Assembly (NCBI GenBank): GCA_947652605.1
Contig: CANTFG010000253.1
Location: forward strand, 1 to 64,000
DNA: 64,000 bases
From: Elmis aenea
Lineage: Eukaryota > Arthropoda > Insecta > Coleoptera > Elmidae
Direction of reading: 5' to 3'
In this document: piece by piece, positions 55,838 through 64,000 of the stretch
Position numbering within the stretch: the stretch's first letter is position 1
How the letters are laid out: each line of letters begins with the position of its first letter
The notes under the pieces: generated by a model
What the model was told of the DNA's origin: nothing
The model's database searches: none
The model's input: the letters and a program-made list of their open reading frames with translations, nothing else
Program-made: the position numbers and the translations under genes

Positions 55838-56274
55838 AGCTTTTTCTTTGGTAAATTGGTTAATAATATTACACGTATTCATAATTACATAAATGACTCT
55901 CTATGGACAAAATACTTAAATCATTTAATATTCCATGTCCCAAAAAAGGGCGTAAATAATTCTTTATTCTATTAAGCGCCAAAAAAGATGTTTCATCGCT
56001 GCAATTTTTAGCGGCAATACTTAAAAAAATTCACATTATTGTAGCCACTTAGGAAATGTAGACTCAATTTTTGAATCAATTATTGTCCCCAAACTAAGTC
56101 CGCAGTAGTTATATTATCTTTATCTTCACACAAATAAACGTGTTTAAAATGAAGGCATTCGATAAAATTATTTTCTAGCGATTTAAGTGCAAAGTGCAAG
56201 CAAAATTGCCTGCCCAAAAGGCTGGCGCCCCGGGGCTATAGCCCATTTAGCCCTGTGGTTAAGGTGGCCCTGGC
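55838..56274 (-). pseudogene. hAT transposase C-terminal dimerisation remnant plus 5' end
   Basis: 56023-55864 reads LSIAAKNCSDETSFLALNRI then KNYLRPFLGHGILNDLSILS, the conserved hAT C-terminal dimerisation block (family form SxxSCERxFSxLxxIKxxLRSxMxxxRLxxLxxLS). Upstream coding sequence is gone. At 56274 the string ggccctg (inverse cagggccaccttaacc) looks like the element's 5' terminus, implying a large internal deletion. Confidence 0.6.
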
Positions 56275-56719
56275 GACAGTCAAACCGAATCACTCGGTAT
56301 AATGAATTATTCTCCTTTTACAAAGTAGTTTGCTAAAATATTTAAAACTAAGTTGACAAATAATAAAAATTGTTTTTGTATAACCGATACTGGGGATCGA
56401 AAAATCTCGGCATTAGCTTGAGTTTACCGGTAAGTTTACAGTTTGCCGCTTCGATGGCCGCAGTAAATTGAGCGCAAGCCAAAGCTGTAAATAACGCTAT
56501 TATAAAACTATAAAACATTGTGGTTTATGGATCTAAAGATTTGCGATAAAGAAGTGTAAAATTGATTTCGAAACGAAATAGTCTTTTCGCAGTATCTTCT
56601 GCACCGAGTAATTTAGTAACTTTAGAAGTGAATAAATCTAAAGTTTTACATCTACTGCTAAATCGCTATTGCAGGAGGTTTAACTATTGTGCAATCGAAT
56701 ACTATCAAACGGTCATTAA
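56275..56719. other. Unassigned
   Basis: Balanced to AT-rich; no recognised feature. Confidence 0.3.
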
Positions 56720-56830
56720 CAGGGTGGTCCAAATTCGATGGGATTACATCTGTATTTCGCTTAATGTTCAAGATAGAGAAACGGTTAATTCACCAAAAAT
56801 GTGAAGTTTTTTTGGGACAAACTTGGAACC
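56720..56830 (+). mobile_element. Family-3 left terminus fragment
   Basis: CAGGGTGGTCCAAATTCG start with atagagaaacggttaa, matching 3310 and 44496, cut off by the next element at 56841. Confidence 0.65.
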
Positions 56831-57254
56831 AGAGACTGACCAGGGAAGGTCACGATACGTTGTCGCTAGAATTTGGTTTAGGCTGTGTTTATTGCATTCA
56901 AAACATCAAAACTAAACGTTTTGCAGAATTATACGTGCCACTGGCCATTTTCTTCGGAAAAATAGGGGAAAAACTGAAAAGTTGAATAATAAAGGTAATT
57001 TTTGCGATCGCGTTGGCCATGAAACCGTCATGAGAAAATCGAAATTTTTCTGTTTACCAATGCGCGCATTTTTTGCAAGTAAAATGGTGCAAAGTTTTTG
57101 AAAAAATCTTAAACGGTTCCGGAGAAAAACGAGGCCTTTGTAATAAACAGTTTTCCCTATAATACAATCTTGGTTTCCGGGTTTGAAACCGCGACTTCTA
57201 TATTTAGAAGTAGTTGACGTTTCGACCATTGTGTCTTGGTCTTTTTCAAAACGA

Positions 57255-58320
57255 CTAATTTGTGAGGGATGTTGCTGGGTTTATATATCCAGCTTGTGGA
57301 GGCGTGGCGTTCCGCTTGATGGGTTTGTTCTGCCTCAGTGATTTTGTGATGACTGGTTTCCAGATGTTTGGGAGTTGTATGCCTGTGTCTCTGTTGTAGT
57401 TGTTTGGGTTTGTCATGATTTCCAATGATTCTCGATATAATCTTGGCCAGAAATGGTTTGCGCGGGCCAGTAGTTTTGTTTCTCTGAAGAGGATGTTGTG
57501 TCCTGTACCCTGGGCGTGTTCTGCTACCGCTGATTTATCGACTTGTTTTCTTGTTGTTTGTCCTTCGTGTTCTTTGAGACGCGTTTGTATACTCCTGTCA
57601 GTTTGTCCTATGTATACTTTTCCACAGGAGCAAGGTATGCTATATATTCCTGCGTGGTGTAGTCCTATGTCGTGTGTTCTTCTTAATTTATTCGAGAGCT
57701 TCAAAGGACCGTTGAAAACGGTTTTGATTTTATGTTTTTGTAGAAGCTTTGATATTTTGTTAGTCACTCCGCTGATGTAGGGCAAGTAAGTCGTAGCGAT
57801 GTATTCTTTCTTTTCTTTTCCTTCTTTTGGCGTGGCATGTTTTTGTATGGTACGAAGTATTTGTTTACGCTGGTAACCGTTTTCTTGCAGGGCTCTCGTG
57901 ACCATGTTCAGTTCTTCTTTGATGTTTTCTGGTGTGCATATCTCTTTAGCCCTATGTATTAATGTGTTGATCACCGATTGTTTTTGGGCCGGGTGGTGAT
58001 GTGATGCAGCATTTAGATATCGGTTGGTATGGGTCGGTTTACGGTAAACGCTGTGGCTAAGTGTTCCGTTTGCTTCTCTTTTGACCAGTATGTCCAGAAA
58101 GGGTAACGCGCCATTCTTCTCTTCCTCCATCTTAAATTTTATGTTCTTGTGTAGGTTGTTCAGGTGTGTTAAAAAATCTTGAAGTGGTTCTCTTCCATGT
58201 TCCCAGATGACGAAGGTGTCGTCTACGTATCGGAACCAGTGTTTCGGTTTCAATTTGCTGGAGAATAGGGCTTGTTCTTCGAAGGCTTCCATGTACAAGT
58301 TGGCGAGTGCCGGTGATATC
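57255..58320 (-). pseudogene. Penelope-like reverse transcriptase/GIY-YIG protein, N-truncated
   Basis: An intact 355-codon frame lacking only its N-terminal part. ISPALANLYMEAFEEQAL leads to the RT catalytic WFRYVDDTFVIW (near residue 30), followed by the PLE thumb (VYRKPTHTNRYLN) and linker. Then comes the GIY-YIG endonuclease: GIYSIPCSCGKVYIGQT with RxxxRLKEHEG and later AEHAQGTGH and LYRESLEI. The CxC inside GIY-YIG is the usual PLE zinc-knuckle-like variant. The true start is missing, so it is scored as a pseudogene despite the open frame. Confidence 0.9.
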
Positions 58321-58373
58321 AAATATCAAAGCTTCTACAAAAACATAAAATTAAAACCGTTTTAAACGCTCCT

Positions 58374-58823
58374 TTGAAGCTCTTGAATAAATTAAGAAGA
58401 ACACACGACACAGGACTACACTACGCGGGAATATATAGCATACCTTGCTTCTGTGGAAAAGTATACATAGGACAAACTGGCAGGAGTATACAAACGCGTC
58501 TCAAAGAACACGAAGGACAAACAACAAGAAAACAAGTCGATAAATCAGCGGTAGCAGAACACGCCCAGGGTACAGGACACAACATCCTCTTCAGAGAAAC
58601 AAAACTACTGGCCCGCGCAAACCATTTCTGGCCAAGATTATATCGAGAATCATTGGAAATCATCAAGAACCCAAACAACTACAACAGAAACACAGGCATA
58701 CAACTCCCAAACATCTGGAAACCAGTCATCACAAAATCACTGAGGCAGAACAAATCCATCAAGCGGAACGCCACGCCTCCACAAGCTGGATATATAAACC
58801 CAGCAACATCCCTAACAAATTAG
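58374..58823 (+). pseudogene. Penelope-like GIY-YIG endonuclease domain, partial copy
   Basis: Near-identical to the C-terminal 150 residues of the minus-strand copy: GIYSIPCFCGKVYIGQT (first Cys of CSC kept, S to F), RLKEHEGQTTRKQ, then the same C-terminus. The RT domain is absent. High similarity implies a recent common source. Confidence 0.9.
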
Positions 58824-58824
58824 T

Positions 58825-58865
58825 CGTTTTGAAAAAGACCAAGACACAATGGTCGAAACGTCAAC
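58825..58865 (+). ncRNA. Hammerhead-like motif in Penelope terminus (degenerate)
   Basis: Short stem gacc...ggtc is followed by cgaaacgtc, the form seen after stem II of hammerhead ribozymes, which Penelope-like element terminal repeats are known to carry. The other core (CTGATGA) is replaced by ttttgaaaaa, so self-cleavage is not expected. A mirror copy is at about 57215-57255. Confidence 0.3.
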
Positions 58866-58963
58866 TACTTCTAAATATAGAAGACGCGGTTCCAAACCCG
58901 GAAACCAAGATTGTATTATGGATAACGGCCGCGAAAGCCTCAAGAATAAAATGTTTTCCCTAT

Positions 58964-59017
58964 GTTTAACGTCTATGCAAGTCCTATAGATATAATATAG
59001 ATATACCACAACTTCTC
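58964..59017. other. Foldback interior between insertions
   Basis: Short host segment of the family-11 foldback left between the Penelope pair and the LINE. Confidence 0.4.
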
Positions 59018-59034
59018 CAAATCATAGCGCTTAT

Positions 59035-59901
59035 TTTTATTTTTTCCCCCTTTCTTCCATACAATCTATCCCCTTTAGAACAATAAATACTTAATGTGTC
59101 GACAAGAACATGGAGGGAAAAATTCCAATGATTAATTCCCTATTTATACTAACTAACGTTAGGTACTTATTGACAAAATTTACTAATCACTTAATATCTA
59201 TCACTTAATACTACATATTTGAACCTGTTTTGCAGGTCCGCTGGTCTGAACCGCTTCAAACGTCTTTCTTCTGAGTTGCCTTCCATAAGCCGGTTTGCAA
59301 GCACATTAGGTTGCACTTTAATTCGTTCACAATACTTCTCACTAAATTTTTTGACCTCTTGCTTGATAGATGGTATTTTAGATCGCGCTGTATCACAGCG
59401 TTTGGGACATACTAGGGCGCACCCACAATGTCGAAAAACCTTATCTTGCTATCTTTGTAATATTTCTATATTAGAATTGCTTTCCCAGAGCTGTATTTCA
59501 TAAGTCCATATGGGTTTCATTATTACGTTGTACAATAGCACTTTGTTTTCCATTGAGACTTTAGATCTGCTGCTTATCATCCAATACATCTTATGAAGTT
59601 GGAGTCCTAGTTGTTTTCTTTTTGCAAAGATTTGTTTTTGTCAATTTAATTTCCGGTCAAGGTGCATATCAAGATATTTTACGGCTTCTACGTGATTCAG
59701 TTGCTGACCATTAAATATTACAGCAGGACAACTTTCTCTTCTGTTAGTAAAAGTTATGTGATTGAATTTCTTGTCGTTTACTCTCATCCTCCATATTTAT
59801 TGCCAGTTTTGTATGTTATTCAACGCAATCTGTAAATGTTCAGAAGCTCTTGTAGGGTCAGTATTGTGACGAGAGCACAGCGATGTCATCGGCATATGTT
59901 G
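59035..59901 (-). mobile_element. Jockey-type LINE, 5'-truncated, 17-bp duplication
   Basis: The 17-mer caaatcatagcgcttat flanks it exactly (59018-59034, 59902-59918). An A-rich tail on the minus strand (ttttatttttt on the plus) marks the 3' end at left. Only the C-terminal part of the reverse transcriptase is retained. Confidence 0.9.
59222..59895 (-). pseudogene. Jockey-type reverse transcriptase C-terminus
   Basis: Fragments read HITFTNRRESCPAVIFNGQQ, VKYLDMHLDRKLN, RKQLGLQLHKMYWMI, VLLYNVIMKPIWTYEIQLWE and SNIEILQR, following the order of Jockey-like LINEs (YLGMHLDRRLTW, LKPIWTYGIQLWG). Several stops. The catalytic FADD region is lost upstream. Confidence 0.8.
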
Positions 59902-60230
59902 CAAATCATAGCGCTTATGCAGGGGTTTCGTTTTTGACGTTTTTCTATGGAACCGTTCAAGATTTTTTCAAAAACTTTGCACCATTTTACTCGCAAAGAA
60001 TGCGCGCATGGGTTAATAGAAGAATTTACATTTTTTGTCAGACGGTGTCATAGCCAACGCGATCGCAAAAATGACCTTTTTGTACCAATTTTTCAGTTTC
60101 TCCCTTATTATTCCGAAGGAATTGGCCAGTGGCACGTATAACTCTGGAAAACATTTAGTTGTGATGTTCTTGATGCAATAAACACGGCCTTAATCAAATT
60201 CTAGCGACAACGTATTGTGACCCTCCCTTG

Positions 60231-60280
60231 TAACGAAAACGTTAAACGAAATTAACTGATATTTTTTTAAGAACGAATAC
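60231..60280. mobile_element. Scrap of 'cgttttcg' hAT right end
   Basis: Taacgaaaacgttaaacg and following bases match, inverted, the right end of 42926-44117 over about 45 bp. Adjacent to the foldback end. Confidence 0.55.
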
Positions 60281-60284
60281 GCAG

Positions 60285-60790
60285 CATTCTTGGTGTTATT
60301 TGCTGAAACGCATTTTGAATTCTTAACTTCATGTCCTCTCGAGTTGTTGTATACCATGTTATTAATTGTACCCCACAAGAAAAAATCCAAGCAAGTCAGG
60401 TCCGGTGATCTGGGTGACCAGTTTACTGGACCTGCTCTTCCAATCCACCGATTTGGAAACTGATTATTTAAAAACTGTCTCACTTTTAAACTATAGAAAG
60501 AAGCTGCACCTTCATGTTGAAACCATAAATTTGCAATTAAATTCTGAGGGACGTTCTCTAACAATCTTAATAGTTTTTTAAAAAATTAAGTAAGAGTCGC
60601 CATTAATATATTGATCAAAAAAATTTGGTCCAATAACGTGGCTCTCTGAAATTGCACCCCAAAAATTCTTTGACCATTAATGCTGTAGCTACAGTTCTTA
60701 AAATATATGGATTTTTAGTGGCATAATAATGGAAATTGTGCCAATTAACTGCTCTGGTTAACAGTTCCTACAAATTGTTTTGAATTTTCA
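60285..60790 (-). pseudogene. DD41D mariner-superfamily transposase fragment
   Basis: Reads LLENVPQNLIANLWFQHEGA, FPNRWIGRAGPVNWSPRSPD then LTCLDFFLWGTINNMVY. The second catalytic Asp is Glu here (QHEG instead of QQDG); 41 residues separate it from the third Asp. An upstream part in another frame gives NCPVNQ and IFGVQFQRA-like wording. First Asp region not intact. Confidence 0.75.
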
Positions 60791-60829
60791 ATGGCTACTA
60801 CCGATATTACCCCTATACTTAATATACTC

Positions 60830-61040
60830 ATTTGATAGAGATTTTTTTTCTCGTTTCAATGATTAGTTCACCTTAAAAATTAAGTTTATGCTAGGAGGCC
60901 GGAGAATATCGAAAATGTAAAAGATCGTATTAGAGAAATTATACCTGAAATAGTTGGGACTGTTATAAACGGCTTTTAAAACCGAGTTTATCATCGCCAA
61001 GCTGTAAATGGTTCACAGTTTGAACGCTTATTCTAGATTT
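60830..61040 (+). pseudogene. Mariner-superfamily transposase C-terminus, opposite strand
   Basis: On the plus strand 60886-61035 reads RRPENIENVKDRIREIIPEI then VNGSQFERLF, resembling the C-terminal VYxxRPxxIExLKxRI...NGxQFExL block. It is preceded by a ctcgtttcaatga string typical of the arms. It is inverted relative to the fragment at 60285-60790. Confidence 0.6.
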
Positions 61041-61540
61041 TTTTAAGTTCTTATGATGTTTTTGTTAGAAATACCTAAATACTAATCAATTAAAATAATT
61101 TTTGAGTTTTTCTCAAAAAGTTGCTTAAGTAATGATACTAAAGTTTTGCATCATTGTCATTTAAAAAAAAATTAATTGTTGTTCATTGCGCTTTTGTTAT
61201 TCGAAAAGAAAAATATTTTGTCTTATGGTGGAAAATTAACCTCATAAGTGGACACAGCCTCTGCGCGCGAGGTCTTGCACAGCGACACGTACTCTAGACC
61301 GCTAGCGAGTATTTACGTCATTACCATTGCATAAAAAAATCTCGTACGTTCATTGTATTGAAAATATGAATTAAAAAATTAATAAAACGTAAGAATTATT
61401 TAAAATTTTACTTTTTTTTTGTGTGTACAACATATTATATCACGCTACAATGCATAATTAATTATCCATTTGGCATGTTTTTAAAAATATTACAAAACCG
61501 TACAAAGTTTTCAAAAATTTAATTTTTGGTATGAAAATCT
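61041..61540. other. Unassigned
   Basis: AT-rich except a GC-rich patch at 61255-61320. No recognised feature. Confidence 0.3.
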
Positions 61541-61660
61541 TTAAAGCAAGATTCAGGGCAAAGGCCCGTGCTGCAAATTGCACACCAATAACGACTTTTT
61601 TTTCTTATTCTTTTTTTGAAGCACAGAACACATAGTAAATATCGGCAAATGGTGCTGGAA
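61541..61660 (-). pseudogene. piggyBac transposase C-terminal cysteine-rich domain
   Basis: One frame reads CVLCFKKRIRKKSRYWCAIC then STGLCPESCFK, the cross-brace pattern CxxC...RYxCxxCxxxLCxxxCF at the C-terminus of piggyBac transposases. The rest of the protein, including the catalytic Asp residues, was not recognised up to 61870. Confidence 0.7.
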
Positions 61661-61990
61661 ACGGTTTCGAACAAACTAAATTAATAGTTGACGTCATAAA
61701 GTGATCCTATATTATGTAATGACCGAAGCAAAGAAAGCGTACATTTTCGTCAAATACAATAAGATATACACAATTTTACTCAAAGCGAATAAGTACGGCA
61801 TAGTCGCTATTCATGACCAAGGCCGAAGACGATTATATTCGGCATAACAGCTTAAGAGGTTAAGTACCAAATAACTTTTATTCAAACAGTTTTCCCTAAA
61901 GTGGATATTTACTGAGATATATAGCATATTCCATACCTTTTGGACGCACTCTATAAGTAAAATATACCTACATACATTATATTTTATGTT
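61661..61990. other. Unassigned, possible piggyBac interior
   Basis: No further transposase block could be read. Nothing else recognised. Confidence 0.3.
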
Positions 61991-62075
61991 TGGAAATGCG
62001 GTAATTATAATTTAAGTCCTTTTCAAATTTTCGGGGAGGTCTATCCCGCTAATCCCCCTTTTGCGTACGCCACTG
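61991..62075. mobile_element. hAT right-end fragment
   Basis: Ends ttgcgtacgccactg at 62075, the inverse of a CAGTGGCGTAC hAT start. Left end not found; left limit approximate. Confidence 0.45.
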
Positions 62076-62762
62076 GTTGATATTACGTGAATTCAGTGTA
62101 ACATATTTGATTGTGTACAACTTTATTTAGGAATTTTGTTGGGGTGAAAACAGGAATCAGTTTTGTTTAGATAATTTAGTTTTGGAGGGGCACAGTCAGT
62201 AACAACAATATTTAAGTTCGAGGAAGGCATTGTGTTTATACACGCGGGGGACAGTTAAACCAAATAATAAAACAAAATCTTGTGGAACATAATTTACGAA
62301 TTACTGAATTTGGTTAAAAAAGTTTTATAAATTTAAAAATAAAAAACCTATTAAAGTTTAGTTTTTTTTTAGCAAGATTCGTGCCCAACGCTATGCATGG
62401 AACCCATAAATGTTGGCCAGTGTAGTACATACCTACATATATCATTACCGCCGAGAATGTATCACATTAAAGTGCAAATGAGATAAATTAAGATGCTCCG
62501 CCACTATAAATTCCCGTCAACATTTGTATGCAAGTGAAACATAAATTTCCGCTCTGTGTTTGTATATTGTTTGTCATTACTGGTATGAATTATTTGTACA
62601 GTGTTGTAAATACATAATGAATTACTTTGTCTTTACGCAACAAGACCGAAAAGTGGCAATTTACTGAAAGAACCTGATACTAAACCGCAAAAAAAATGCA
62701 AATAGGTATACAGTGGAGAATGAAAAAGAGAAATAATCTGAAATTTTGGTTATAGTCATAAT
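62076..62762. other. Unassigned AT-rich sequence
   Basis: No domain or paired termini. Confidence 0.3.
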
Positions 62763-62830
62763 CAGGGCCTTTCAGAGTAAATGCAAGGCCCGGCGCAAAC
62801 AATGTTTTTGAGGCCCTTCAACATTAAAAA
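62763..62830 (+). mobile_element. hAT left-end fragment
   Basis: Starts cagggcctttcagag and includes aaggcccggcgc, typical of non-autonomous hAT ends such as 25035. No right end seen. Confidence 0.4.
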
Positions 62831-62869
62831 CTATAAGGGAAAATATAAAATGTTAATGGTCGTTCGATG

Positions 62870-63420
62870 ATATACAGAGATGCGCTAAAGTATGGAAACA
62901 GACAAATATCTCTAGAACACTATTGCAGATATAACAATGAAATTTTGTATCTGAGTTATGGTATTTTTCGGATTCGATGAAAATATTAAGGTTGCAATAC
63001 GACTTCCGGTTCAACCGGAAATGGACTAAAACTTTGAGATTTTAAATAGAACACCCTGTATATTTTGACCCTTTCGGATTCCTCTTAATATTTACTTTAA
63101 AAAATGTAAAAGGTTATGTGGGTCTTAAGTCAACCGTTTTCGTACATTTTTGTGAAAATTTTGAGCGATACAGCGCTTTCAATTTTTTCTAACATTAAAG
63201 TTATTTAAAAAGGCAGTAGAATTTCGTTTAAGAACAATTGATTATTTAACACTTTGCACTAGCTACATTTTTAAAATATTATAGTGTTTTTTACACTAGG
63301 TCAAACTTGTGAAACTTTAAACATCGATAAGTCGATTTTCTTAAATACAACCCACTATTTGTTTTTACACAGTCTTGTAGAAAATTTGATTGTCTTTCAA
63401 AAACATTTAGCAAGTTTTAA
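62870..63420 (+). mobile_element. Family-8 foldback interior fragment
   Basis: From 63047 (agaacaccctgtatatttt) the sequence parallels the left arm of 38985-40813 from about 39158 onward, including gggtcttaagtcaaccgtt and aacttgtgaaactttaaac. 62870-63046 may be the diverged outer arm. Single arm only. Confidence 0.6.
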
Positions 63421-63497
63421 ACCTAAAACTAATAATTATAAATAAAAACAATTACATTTCCAAACAAAATTTGTGATATAATGATAGTATGCGGTGA

Positions 63498-63579
63498 AAA
63501 ATTGTGGCGGCGAAGAATTGTGGGCAGAGAATTGTGGGTTAAGAATTGTGGTCGAAGAAATGTGGGCGAAGAATGGGCG
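63498..63579. repeat. ~15-bp degenerate tandem repeat
   Basis: Units of gaagaattgtgggc recur about six times with variation. Looks like an imperfect minisatellite of the same style as the one at 8497-8629, with unrelated sequence. Confidence 0.7.
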
Positions 63580-63799
63580 TTTACACAAAAAAATAAAACT
63601 TGATAAAATATTTTTTAAATGATAATCTGATCTATAAAGTTTATTCTCAACCACCAAAAATTTAAAAAAAATCGTCCAGTTCCGAGAAATAAATTTTTAA
63701 AATGCCCTTTATATTTCAAATTCTGAAACGCGCTGTGATTGGCCGTGACGTCACTCCCCGCACAGTCCATGTGCAGCGGACTAGTTCCTATGCATCGCA

Positions 63800-63948
63800 T
63801 AATGACAAGTTGTTATATATTTTAATATAATATGTTTTTTCTTTTATTAACTATGTATATTATTGCAATGTACGTAAATTATTATTGTGACAAGTTCTAC
63901 ACCTTTTTTTTGGGATATTCAGAACAAATAAAGATTATTATTATCATT
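63800..63948 (+). mobile_element. Possible LINE 3' end
   Basis: Aacaaataaagattattatt followed by further ATT units resembles the tails of the LINEs at 20646 and 34806. No coding part is adjacent, so assignment rests on the tail alone. Confidence 0.35.
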
Positions 63949-63954
63949 ATGTTA

Positions 63955-64000
63955 GGCGCGAAGCGGGCGACGAAGACGCCGCAGGGGCGTACTTTGGCCG
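63955..64000. other. GC-rich segment at window edge
   Basis: Abrupt GC-rich sequence (gcgggcgacgaagacgcc) cut by the window end; perhaps the start of another repeat. Confidence 0.3.

Larger units (their letters stand above)
57161..58952. mobile_element. Penelope-like element, head-to-head inverted pair
   Basis: Two copies meet at 58320-58325 with 5' ends inward and 3' ends outward: a longer minus-strand copy (58320 to 57161) and a shorter plus-strand copy (58325 to 58952). An 11-mer gttttccctat flanks the whole (57150-57160, 58953-58963), so they probably entered together. Both outer ends carry the same non-coding terminal sequence. Such inverted partial arrangements are known for Penelope-like elements. 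Confidence 0.8.
56841..60230. mobile_element. Family-11 foldback, host of Penelope and Jockey insertions
   Basis: Left arm 56841-57149 (cagggaaggtcacgatacg onward) and right arm 59919-60230 (ending cgtattgtgaccctcccttg, then TA) are inverted copies sharing ttgcgatcgcgttggc. The unit is about 700-800 bp without its insertions: the Penelope-like pair 57161-58952 and the LINE 59035-59901. No transposase of its own. Confidence 0.8.

Noticed and set aside
54441..56274. A complete hAT element spanning caggccgt (54484) to ggccctg (56274)
   Set aside because: The candidate ends pair poorly and the flanking 8-mers differ, so only the right end and C-terminal remnant are reported.
57400..57780. Plus-strand 126-codon frame
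   Set aside because: Antisense shadow of the Penelope-like RT/GIY-YIG frame.
1..64000. CRISPR arrays, operons or bacterial features
   Set aside because: No direct-repeat/spacer pattern and all coding relics are eukaryotic transposable elements.

Overview
The window looks like AT-rich, repeat-saturated insect nuclear DNA, possibly from a beetle or another insect with a large genome. That placement is inferred from the mix of transposable elements; no taxonomic marker gene was found. I see no intact host gene, rRNA, tRNA or CRISPR array. Every recognisable protein-coding stretch belongs to a decayed transposon or retrotransposon, except one MADF-domain pseudo-exon (48112-48345) and one speculative promoter/first-exon signal (about 15787-15933).

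Layout. 1-6540: a 148-bp tandem repeat, an (AAT)n microsatellite, then a chain of TA-flanked palindromic (foldback) elements with ends CAGGGTG...CACCCTG. 7233-8460: a hAT-like element split by a TTAA-flanked piggyBac-type MITE. 8497-11140: two minisatellites and a pogo-like remnant. 11383-15540: a PIF/Harbinger transposase pseudogene (minus strand) split by a hAT-type element and by a mariner-like element carrying a broken DD41D transposase. 16663-20669: a MITE inside a hAT element inside a LINE. 21536-24610: complex foldbacks and a P-element-like transposase remnant. 25035-26569: a TA-target element lying exactly in the target duplication of a hAT MITE. 26749-33681: foldbacks, a LINE 3' end with a 14-bp target duplication, a piggyBac-type MITE and an 8-bp-duplication MITE. 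34612-37855: a hAT-type element stuffed with two LINE fragments and a MITE. 38755-50204: large nested foldbacks, one with a second DD~40D transposase, plus the MADF pseudo-exon. 51709-54440: a LINE fragment split by a probable 1.94-kb solo LTR. 54571-60230: foldbacks, a hAT remnant, a head-to-head Penelope-like pair and a Jockey-type LINE. 60231-64000: mariner, piggyBac, hAT and LINE scraps.

How the parts relate. At least a dozen palindromic families share the terminus CAGGGTG and TA target duplications, and several also share a subterminal motif and an interior block (core gttggctatg). Two of them (13165-15362 and 44608-46326) still hold mariner-superfamily transposase remains between roughly 500-bp inverted repeats. 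The simplest reading is that the foldbacks are non-autonomous relatives mobilised by this DD41D-type enzyme. Target-site duplications give an unusually readable relative order of insertions in several nests.
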